NCBI GenBank assembly: GCA_038064375.1
Contig: JBBTTF010000001.1
Coordinates: forward strand, 186,001 to 250,000
Direction: 5' to 3'
From: JBBTTE01 sp038064375
Lineage (GTDB): Bacteria; Patescibacteriota; Saccharimonadia; Saccharimonadales; UBA4665
Length of the DNA stretch: 64,000 nucleotides
Of the stretch, positions 38,253 to 44,227 are shown piece by piece. The position numbers and the translations under genes were made by a program. The first letter of the stretch is position 1. Each line of letters starts with the position of its first letter. The notes under the pieces were generated by a model. That model searched no databases and was not told the DNA's origin. It was given only the letters and a program-made list of their open reading frames with translations.

Positions 38253-38535
38253 GTATCCACATCTCGGTAAGCCTAGTCCACGAAACGGCGTTCCGATCGA
38301 CGTATTCATTGGTGCGGCACAAGATCCGTACATAAAACGTGTCATGCACTATGTTATATCTGGGGAGGCCGAAGCTAATCCGCAAGATTTTTTTGGTGTT
38401 GATTGGGGGCACGAAATGATACAACACACTAAGGATGTGCATGGACTTAATAATCTCGATGCCAAGCTAGCAATATCGTATGCAGCCGAGAATATATTAG
38501 CAGAACGGGGTTTGCTCACATATGTCGAAGCGTGA
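38242..38535 (+). CDS. Unknown 97-residue protein, second tandem paralogue
   Basis: The start at 38242 is supported by AGGAG seven bases upstream. It shares DPYIKRV and GVDWGHEM with the preceding protein, so the pair arose by duplication. The end (LDAKLAISYAAENILAERG) aligns with PIFAGTVIINCENYVLDEQ in the first copy. It overlaps dnaJ by 14 bases. Both copies sit only in the chaperone operon within this window. Confidence 0.74.
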   Translation: MSAEYPHLGKPSPRNGVPIDVFIGAAQDPYIKRVMHYVISGEAEANPQDFFGVDWGHEMIQHTKDVHGLNNLDAKLAISYAAENILAERGLLTYVEA

Positions 38536-39586
38536 TTACTACGACGTCTTAGGTGTGGGCAAAGGCGCTTCTGCCGATGAAATCAAAAAAGCCTTCCGAC
38601 GACAAGCAATCGAACACCATCCAGATCGTGGTGGCGATGAGACTAAGTTTAAGGAGCTTAACGAAGCCTACGAAGTTCTTAAAGACGGCGAAAAGCGAAA
38701 GCGCTACGACCAGTTCGGTCACGCTGGTGTTGGTGGCAACGGCGGCGGTAATCCTTTTGGTGGCGGCTATGGCCAAGGTCAGAACGTCAACTTTGACTTC
38801 GGTGATTTGGGGCTAGGCGATATCTTTAGTAGTTTCTTTGGTGGCGGTGGACAACAACAAGGCCAGCGTCGACAATCACGCGGTCGCGACGTAGAAGCCG
38901 GTGTCGAGATTGGCTTTGACCAAGCGGTCTTTGGTACAGAAGTTGAACTTGGCCTGCACTTGGATGACAACTGCGAGCACTGCAAGGGCAGTACCGTTGA
39001 ACCCGGCCACGAGCTAATAACTTGTGATCAATGTAAGGGTTCTGGCCAAGTCGTTACTATGACTCGAACGATTTTTGGTGACATTCAGCAGGCTGCGATT
39101 TGCCCTAAGTGTAAGGGCAGGGGCAAGATTCCCGAGAAGGCTTGTAGCGTTTGTCACGGCAAAGGTACGCAATCTAAAAAGCAGAAGATAGAGCTTAAGA
39201 TTCCAGCCGGTATTGATGACGGGGCGACTATTCGTTTACGAGAGCATGGCGAAGCTATCGCCAACGGCCCTAAGGGCGATCTTTATGTAAATGTTCGCGT
39301 CAAGCCGCACAAGCACTTCACCCGCGAAGGCGATCTTATACTGAGCGAAGAGCATGTTGGCATGGTTGAGGCAGCACTTGGTACCGAGATCGAAGTTGAT
39401 ACAGTAGATGGTCCAGTGATGATGAAGATTCCAGCCGGTACCCAATCGGGTTCAGACTTTAAGCTAAGCAATCACGGTGTGCCGCATCTCAAAGGTAATA
39501 GTCGCGGCGCTCACATTGTTACAATAGTTGTTGATACTCCAACCAAGCTTAGCAAGCAGCAAAAGCAGCTGCTCGAAGACTTTTAG
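38522..39586 (+). CDS. dnaJ: Chaperone DnaJ (Hsp40)
   Basis: A 354-residue type I DnaJ. J-domain KRDYYDVLGVGKGASADEI with the HPD triad (EHHPDRGG), a Gly/Phe-rich region (NPFGGGYGQGQNVNFDFG), four zinc-binding CxxCxGxG repeats (CEHCKGS, CDQCKGSG, CPKCKGRG, CSVCHGKG) and the C-terminal substrate domain. It stimulates DnaK ATPase. Its stop overlaps the convergent GGDEF gene by four bases. Confidence 0.97.
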   Translation: MSKRDYYDVLGVGKGASADEIKKAFRRQAIEHHPDRGGDETKFKELNEAYEVLKDGEKRKRYDQFGHAGVGGNGGGNPFGGGYGQGQNVNFDFGDLGLGDIFSSFFGGGGQQQGQRRQSRGRDVEAGVEIGFDQAVFGTEVELGLHLDDNCEHCKGSTVEPGHELITCDQCKGSGQVVTMTRTIFGDIQQAAICPKCKGRGKIPEKACSVCHGKGTQSKKQKIELKIPAGIDDGATIRLREHGEAIANGPKGDLYVNVRVKPHKHFTREGDLILSEEHVGMVEAALGTEIEVDTVDGPVMMKIPAGTQSGSDFKLSNHGVPHLKGNSRGAHIVTIVVDTPTKLSKQQKQLLEDF

Positions 39587-40404
39587 CCGGTCAGTGCTTC
39601 GGGTTCTTCGATGTAAAGTGTGGCCTGATCTTTACCCATTGTCTTGGATATGTATAAGGCATCGTCTGCGCGGGTAAGCATTTCGCTATATGGCAATGAC
39701 CAGTCGACTTCGGCAATGCCGATACTCATAGTTGGAATTATGATACGCTTGTTTGCCAGTTCTTCGCGTGCGGCAGAGGCGTTTTGTTTAATACGGTCTG
39801 CAACTACCAGCCCGTCTTCTCCTGTGGCGTTGGGCAATATAATTACAAATTCATCACCACCATTCCGTCCCACGCCGGATTTGGTTATTCGTCCTAATCC
39901 GTCACCTGCGTCATCGGTATGACTACGTACACTACCGGCCAATATGCCGGCCACTTTACGTAGCGTTTTGTCGCCCGCCGCATGACCACCTTCACCGTCA
40001 TTTACGTCCTTAAAGCCGTCAAGATCAAGAACCATCATAACTGTACCTTTAGCCTGTAGTGGATCGGTGTCTCGACGTCCGGAACTGCGCCGCTCGGTAT
40101 CATGGCGTCGGTCAGCGTTACTAGTCGTCTTCAGGAATTCGAAGTAGTTCTCTAGCCCTCTACGGTTCAGTAGTTCAGTCAGAGGGTCCAATATGCTTCG
40201 TTCGGCAGCTTTACCATGCTCTTGCTGTGCTTGGTACAGGGCTACTTTAAAAGTATCTAGCTCCTTATTGAGAGCTCTATTCCTTAAGCCTAGATAGGCA
40301 GCTACGCCACCGGCAGCCAAAGCTAGACCTGCCGATCCAATCGAAAGAATCTCGCGAGGTGAGTAGGCGGTTGCTAATTGCGGGTCAAGGCCATGTTTTA
40401 GCAT
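39583..40404 (-). CDS. GGDEF diguanylate cyclase, membrane-anchored
   Basis: A 273-residue protein. One hydrophobic stretch (about 20-40), a coiled linker, then a GGDEF domain from about residue 70: DPLTELLNRRGLENYF, DLDGFKDVND, GHAAGDKTLR and the active site GRNGGDEFVIIL (GGDEF at 182-186). The catalytic residues are intact, so synthesis of c-di-GMP is likely. No canonical RxxD product-inhibition site is visible (RITK occupies that place) and a charged insertion (about 96-118) interrupts the early domain. The start at 40404 is set by a TATAAT six bases upstream; the frame is open to 40506. Confidence 0.9.
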   Translation of the reverse strand: MLKHGLDPQLATAYSPREILSIGSAGLALAAGGVAAYLGLRNRALNKELDTFKVALYQAQQEHGKAAERSILDPLTELLNRRGLENYFEFLKTTSNADRRHDTERRSSGRRDTDPLQAKGTVMMVLDLDGFKDVNDGEGGHAAGDKTLRKVAGILAGSVRSHTDDAGDGLGRITKSGVGRNGGDEFVIILPNATGEDGLVVADRIKQNASAAREELANKRIIIPTMSIGIAEVDWSLPYSEMLTRADDALYISKTMGKDQATLYIEEPEALTG

Positions 40405-40410
40405 AGTCGT

Positions 40411-40439
40411 ATTATACCATATGCAGTCAATAAATGCAA
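40411..40439 (-). promoter_or_regulatory. Promoter of the GGDEF gene
   Basis: On the minus strand TTGCAT (40439-40434), a 17-base spacer ending TGG, and TATAAT (40416-40411), six bases before the ATG. Confidence 0.7.
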
Positions 40440-40457
40440 TACTATAACAGATGATGG

Positions 40458-40486
40458 TTGCTAAATCACGCTTATGCCTTAATAAT
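40458..40486 (+). promoter_or_regulatory. Promoter of the 38-residue protein gene
   Basis: TTGCTA at 40458-40463, a 17-base spacer and AATAAT at 40481-40486, seven bases before a GTG start codon. Confidence 0.5.
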
Positions 40487-40493
40487 GTAGCTA

Positions 40494-40610
40494 GTGAATC
40501 GAACAAAACTCGACCAATCTGGCTTTGTACCTCTGTTATTGACCGTGCTCCTTATTGTGGCGGTTGGTATCTATGTGGTCTACACGCGCGTTCTGAACGC
40601 GCAGCAGTAA
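40494..40610 (+). CDS. 38-residue single-helix membrane protein
   Basis: A GTG-started frame: (M)NRTKLDQSG, then one helix FVPLLLTVLLIVAVGIYVVY, then TRVLNAQQ. The charge pattern places the C-terminus inside or near the membrane face. A promoter with leaderless spacing supports it. A perfect 17-base palindrome (GCGCGTTC-T-GAACGCGC, 40586-40602) overlaps the end of the frame. Function unknown. Confidence 0.5.
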   Translation: MNRTKLDQSGFVPLLLTVLLIVAVGIYVVYTRVLNAQQ

Positions 40611-40661
40611 CAATACTCTTGATTAAAATGACCGTATATTGTATGATTATTCTTCCGAACT

Positions 40662-41102
40662 ATGAAATTTACTTGGACTACATTTATGCGAGCCGAGACC
40701 GTCAAGACGGTCGGTTCTGTGCTGCAAACTGATTTGCCCTTACTAGGTATTGAGGGCTTGCCAGCCAAGGTCGACACCGGAGCCTTCTCGGGAGCACTGC
40801 ATGCCACCAGAATGCGTGAAGTTACGGATAAGCAGGGCAAAAAATATTTGCGATTCCAGCCAATGGGTAGCAAAGACCACACGATTGAGGTCGATGCGTA
40901 TCACAAGCGTAAAGTTAAAAGCTCTAATGGGCTTGTCTCGACACGCTATGCAATTGACACTGAGGTCGACATTCTTGGGCAAAGATATGCCATTACGTTG
41001 ACGCTGACAAACCGTAGCTCGATGAAGTATCAAATGTTGATCGGACGTAACTTTTTGCGTCTCCACGGCTTTTTGGTTGACGTGAAGAAGCAAGGCAAGT
41101 AA
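40662..41102 (+). CDS. Retropepsin-like protein (ATP-dependent zinc protease family)
   Basis: A 146-residue protein: LPLLGIEGLPAKVDTGAFSGALHA contains the DTGA of a retropepsin-like aspartic fold, and YQMLIGRNFLRLHGFLVDV is the closing hydrophobic-glycine motif. This matches Pfam PF05618, named a putative ATP-dependent zinc protease and often coded beside RimK-type ligases, as here (RimK ten bases downstream). A role in trimming or recognising glutamate tails is a guess. A second ATG eight codons in is possible. Confidence 0.78.
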   Translation: MKFTWTTFMRAETVKTVGSVLQTDLPLLGIEGLPAKVDTGAFSGALHATRMREVTDKQGKKYLRFQPMGSKDHTIEVDAYHKRKVKSSNGLVSTRYAIDTEVDILGQRYAITLTLTNRSSMKYQMLIGRNFLRLHGFLVDVKKQGK

Positions 41103-41111
41103 GGTTCGAAT

Positions 41112-42014
41112 ATGAATATTGTTATTCTCTCCAAAGGCTCCGGCAACTACTCGACCAAGCGTTTAGTAGCTGTGGCTGAAGCCCGTGGTCACAATGTTCG
41201 CGTTATCAATTACACCAAGTGTTATGTGACGCTTGAGAGCAGCAACCCGGTGGTTCGCTATAAGGGTGAAGAGGTTCGTGACGTTGATGTGGTTATACCG
41301 CGTATCGCATCAAGCCTGACCAAGTATGGTTCGTCGATTGTGCGTCAGTTTGAGATGCAGAATGTGCCTGTGACAACTAGCTCGATCTCGATCGTGCGTT
41401 CTCGCGACAAGTTGCGAAGTATTCAGTTGTTAGCTAAGGCTGGGGTTGGAATTCCTAAGACGGTCTTTGTGCGCGAAACAGCTGACTTTGATGACGTCTT
41501 AGAGCAAGTGGGCGGTGCGCCGGTCATTATCAAGGTGGCGCGCGGTACTCATGGCAATGGTGTTGTGCTGGCCGAAACCCGCAAGGCGGCCTTAGCTGTA
41601 ATGCAGGCCTTTTATGTTGAGGAAGTGAACTTCTTAGTCCAAGAATTTATTAAAGAAAGTGCCGGTGTCGACATTCGTGCTTTTGTAGTGAACGGCAAAG
41701 TTGTGGCCAGTATGCAGAGGCAGAGTTTAGATGACGACTTCAGGTCTAATATTCACCAAGGTGGCGAAGGTACGAACATCAAGCTCACTGCCGAGGAACG
41801 TAAGACAGCCCAGAAGGCAGCCAAGGCCATGGGCTTATCGGTTGCTGGTGTCGACATGATGCGCAGCAAGCGCGGACCGCTGGTCTTAGAGGTGAATTCC
41901 AGCCCCGGCTTTATCATTGAGCAAATCACCGGCCGCAAAGTTGCCGAAAAAATCATCGACTATGCGGAGCAAGCCGCCAAAGCCGGACGACGTAAAGACA
42001 AAGTCGGCGCGTAA
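41112..42014 (+). CDS. rimK: RimK-family alpha-L-glutamate ligase (ATP-grasp)
   Basis: A 300-residue ATP-grasp ligase. VTTSSISIVRSRDKLRSIQLL, GAPVIIKVARGTHGNGVVLAE, FLVQEFIKESAGVDIRAFVV and MVD-type GPLVLEVNSSPGF are the nucleotide and metal motifs of RimK. E. coli RimK adds glutamates to ribosomal protein S6; relatives make other poly-glutamyl tails. The C-terminus is lysine- and arginine-rich. It forms an operon with the retropepsin-like protein. Confidence 0.92.
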   Translation: MNIVILSKGSGNYSTKRLVAVAEARGHNVRVINYTKCYVTLESSNPVVRYKGEEVRDVDVVIPRIASSLTKYGSSIVRQFEMQNVPVTTSSISIVRSRDKLRSIQLLAKAGVGIPKTVFVRETADFDDVLEQVGGAPVIIKVARGTHGNGVVLAETRKAALAVMQAFYVEEVNFLVQEFIKESAGVDIRAFVVNGKVVASMQRQSLDDDFRSNIHQGGEGTNIKLTAEERKTAQKAAKAMGLSVAGVDMMRSKRGPLVLEVNSSPGFIIEQITGRKVAEKIIDYAEQAAKAGRRKDKVGA

Positions 42015-42041
42015 GAACACCTCTGTTTAGTAACTCGCTCA

Positions 42042-42050
42042 TGCTATAAT
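42042..42050 (+). promoter_or_regulatory. Extended -10 for the 42059 gene
   Basis: TGC-TATAAT ending eight bases before the ATG. ACCTCTGTT lies at 42019-42027. Confidence 0.65.
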
Positions 42051-42058
42051 TCGAGTGC

Positions 42059-42562
42059 ATGACACCTCCAGTAACCCTAGCTTTAATCGTGATAATTCCA
42101 GTTGTCGTGCTGATGGCATTGCGAATTAACGCTGCTTTGGTGTTTTTGAGTCTGTGTTTGGGCTCTGTGTTGGTGCAGTTTATTGCGTCTGATGCTACGT
42201 CATTTGTAGAACTCTTCTCTGCTCGCGCCCCAGAAGGGGTCGATACGGGCGTCAACACCGTCAGCATAGCTTTGCTATTATTGCCGGTTATTTTGACCGC
42301 TATATTTATGATTAGAACAGTCCAAGGCAAAGGGCGCCTAGCGCTGAATCTTTTACCAGCAGTTGGTGTCGGACTTTTGGGAGGTTTGCTTATCGTACCT
42401 CTGTTGTCGCCGGGCCTGAGCCACAACATTGTAAACTCTTCACTCTGGACAGAAACTGTTCGTGCCCAAGACTTGATCGTTGGCGTTAGTGCCTTGGTAT
42501 GTCTGTTGGTGCTCTGGATGCAGCGGCCCAAGACCGGTCATTCTAAGCATCACAAACACTAG
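42059..42562 (+). CDS. Membrane protein of unknown function, CvpA-like layout
   Basis: A 167-residue protein with about four to five helices (TLALIVIIPVVVLMAL, AALVFLSLCLGSVLVQFIA, TVSIALLLLPVILTAIFMI, LLPAVGVGLLGGLLIVPLL, LIVGVSALVCLLVLWM) and a basic His/Lys C-terminus. The layout recalls CvpA-type proteins but no motif supports it. It contains the nonamer ACCTCTGTT in frame at 42397-42405. Confidence 0.65.
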   Translation: MTPPVTLALIVIIPVVVLMALRINAALVFLSLCLGSVLVQFIASDATSFVELFSARAPEGVDTGVNTVSIALLLLPVILTAIFMIRTVQGKGRLALNLLPAVGVGLLGGLLIVPLLSPGLSHNIVNSSLWTETVRAQDLIVGVSALVCLLVLWMQRPKTGHSKHHKH

Positions 42563-42570
42563 TCGCCACA

Positions 42571-42598
42571 TTGACTTTTTGGCTAATTTACGGATAAT
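42571..42598 (+). promoter_or_regulatory. Promoter of tRNA-Lys
   Basis: TTGACT at 42571-42576, a 16-base spacer and GATAAT at 42593-42598, about 33 bases before the tRNA. Confidence 0.55.
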
Positions 42599-42631
42599 GT
42601 AAGGAGTTATTTCGCCGTCCGCCATCGTTGT

Positions 42632-42708
42632 GGGCCCATAGCTCAGCCGGTTAGAGCACCTGCCTTTTAAGCAGGGTGTCGTGGGTTCGAGTCCCACTGG
42701 GCCCTCCA
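42632..42708 (+). tRNA. tRNA-Lys (TTT)
   Basis: A 77-base cloverleaf with CCA. Acceptor GGGCCCA/TGGGCCC, anticodon arm CCTGC-CTTTTAA-GCAGG with anticodon TTT, T-arm GTGGG-TTCGAGT-CCCAC. The discriminator base is U. Confidence 0.95.
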
Positions 42709-42735
42709 AGATTCGTAAATCAACACAAGCACTCT

Positions 42736-42762
42736 AAAGAGATCTTTTGCAGGTCTCTTTTG
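42736..42762 (+). terminator. Terminator of tRNA-Lys
   Basis: AAAGAGA (42736-42742) pairs with TCTCTTT (42754-42760), then TGC. The T run is short, and the hairpin's 3' arm is also the upstream part of the following promoter. Confidence 0.55.
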
Positions 42763-42769
42763 CTATAAT
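42761..42769 (+). promoter_or_regulatory. Extended -10 for the 42797 gene
   Basis: TGC-TATAAT. The 15 bases CTCTTTTGCTATAAT (42755-42769) recur exactly at 43072-43086 before the DUF1003 gene. Confidence 0.7.
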
Positions 42770-42796
42770 GCAAATGTAATCGAGGGGAGCTCTATA

Positions 42797-43066
42797 ATGG
42801 CAAAGTCAAAAGAACCTGAACTTGAAATAACAGCAAAACTTAGTGGTGCTGAAGATGATTGGAAGGAGTGGTGCAAGTCAAACAGCAAAAAGACTAACGC
42901 TGCCCATGGCTCAAGTGGTGCGCTCTATTTTGTTGGGTTTATTGGCGCATTGGTTTATTGGATGCAGGCGGCAGTCGGTTTTGGTGCTGTCGTAACGGGC
43001 TTTTTAAAGGCATGTGTGTGGCCAGCCTATGTAGTTTACCAACTGCTAGAAAGTTTTTACGGATAA
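42797..43066 (+). CDS. Small membrane protein, 89 residues
   Basis: A charged N-terminal part (KSKEPELEITAKLSGAEDDWKEWCKS) followed by two helices (SGALYFVGFIGALVYWMQAA and VVTGFLKACVWPAYVVYQLL). It has a GAGGGGAG ribosome site, unlike its leaderless neighbours. Family unknown; the arrangement resembles small membrane proteins common in Saccharibacteria. Confidence 0.7.
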   Translation: MAKSKEPELEITAKLSGAEDDWKEWCKSNSKKTNAAHGSSGALYFVGFIGALVYWMQAAVGFGAVVTGFLKACVWPAYVVYQLLESFYG

Positions 43067-43077
43067 AGTAACTCTTT

Positions 43078-43086
43078 TGCTATAAT
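43078..43086 (+). promoter_or_regulatory. Extended -10 for the DUF1003 gene
   Basis: TGC-TATAAT ending six bases before the ATG at 43093; part of the repeated 15-base element. Confidence 0.7.
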
Positions 43087-43092
43087 CCGAGT

Positions 43093-43590
43093 ATGAGTGA
43101 TACGAATAAGTCCAAACTAACACTGTTTGCCGTAAACAAAAACGACCAGATCAAAAAACTTCAGACCTTTGGTGATAAGTTGGCCGACAAAGTTACCGCA
43201 ATCGCTGGCTCAACTACCTTCTTGCTGTTAAATGTGGTTTGGTTCGCAGCTTGGGTGGCTGCGAACACCGGTACGTTTGGCGATGATTTAATCTTTGATG
43301 AATACCCCTTCGGCTTCCTCACGATGGTCGTTTCGCTCGAGGCGATAATCCTATCTGTTTTCGTGTTAATAAGTCAGAACCGTCAGTCTGAGCGCGCAGA
43401 GATACGAGCAGAGCTAGACTACTTAACTGACCTTCAGGCAGATACAGAAATCACTACCCTGATTAGTATTCTAGAAAGACTAGCCGAAAAACAACAGATC
43501 GACATCACGGATCTATTAGATGAATTAGCGCTGGATCAAAAGAGAATTACAGCTGAACACCCGCTAACTAAAAAGGACTTAGATCTATAA
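43093..43590 (+). CDS. DUF1003 membrane protein
   Basis: A 165-residue protein. LADKVTAIAGSTTFLLLNVVWFAAWVAANT, a short loop with FDEYPFGFLTMVVSLEAIILSVFVLISQNRQSERAEIRAELDY are the features of DUF1003: two helices, an acidic loop, an S/E-x-I-LS-FVL-SQNRQ motif and a charged cytoplasmic coil. The C-terminal coil (about 105-165) is longer than usual. Function unknown; relatives are found in many phyla. Confidence 0.85.
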   Translation: MSDTNKSKLTLFAVNKNDQIKKLQTFGDKLADKVTAIAGSTTFLLLNVVWFAAWVAANTGTFGDDLIFDEYPFGFLTMVVSLEAIILSVFVLISQNRQSERAEIRAELDYLTDLQADTEITTLISILERLAEKQQIDITDLLDELALDQKRITAEHPLTKKDLDL

Positions 43591-43654
43591 TTTGACCGGA
43601 GGCTTAGAGTAGTTCCTGATACGGAGTAGTTAAGCACAAAACCGCTCAAGATTT

Positions 43655-43663
43655 TGATATGAT
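43655..43663 (+). promoter_or_regulatory. Extended -10 for the HIT-like gene
   Basis: TGA-TATGAT ending six bases before the ATG at 43670. Confidence 0.6.
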
Positions 43664-43669
43664 TATCAC

Positions 43670-44161
43670 ATGCCACATATTTTAGACACTAAAGATTTTA
43701 TTATTACAGCATATGATGAGCCGCATCATTCGAGAGAAAACGGTGGCCATGTTGTTATTACGCCCAAGCTGCATTTTGTACACCGCACAGAACTACCACT
43801 GGACCTAGCTGCTAAGCTAATGCACCTGACAATGATTGTTGGCGAAGCTACGACGACTGTCATGAAAGCCAAGGGCCTTGATGTGGTACGAATTAACTAT
43901 CAGGACAATGGTAACTGGGCGTACAAACAGCCCCAAAAAGAACCTCAACTACATATTCATTTGTACATTCGTACTACCAACGAGAAACATCCTGATAATG
44001 ACCCGCGCTTTCAGGCTTTTCCTGATGCGTTGATTTTCCCGGATAGGGCAACGGGTTACTATAATTCCTTTGCATCATTAACAAACCAAGATTGCTCAGA
44101 TATCAAGGACGAGATCAATAAATTATTGAGCACCCCAAAGTATTCAGAGCTAAAATTCTAA
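43670..44161 (+). CDS. HIT-like nucleotide-binding protein
   Basis: A 163-residue protein with a HIT-fold look: GGHVVITPKLHFVHRTELP resembles the strand-turn-strand before the helix, followed by GLDVVRINYQDNGNWAY and PQLHIHLYIRT, where HIHLYI corresponds to the HxHxH active-site strand with one histidine missing. HIT enzymes hydrolyse nucleotide phosphoramidates or dinucleotides; the altered triad makes activity uncertain. The standalone unit has an extended -10. Confidence 0.72.
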   Translation: MPHILDTKDFIITAYDEPHHSRENGGHVVITPKLHFVHRTELPLDLAAKLMHLTMIVGEATTTVMKAKGLDVVRINYQDNGNWAYKQPQKEPQLHIHLYIRTTNEKHPDNDPRFQAFPDALIFPDRATGYYNSFASLTNQDCSDIKDEINKLLSTPKYSELKF

Positions 44162-44210
44162 ATCATTAGTTAAATAAAGATTAACTTCTTTCAATAGGTC
44201 ATGCTCGGAT

Positions 44211-44219
44211 TGCTAAAAT
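44211..44219 (+). promoter_or_regulatory. Extended -10 for comEC
   Basis: TGC-TAAAAT ending eight bases before the ATG at 44228. Confidence 0.6.
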
Positions 44220-44227
44220 GCTAATCC

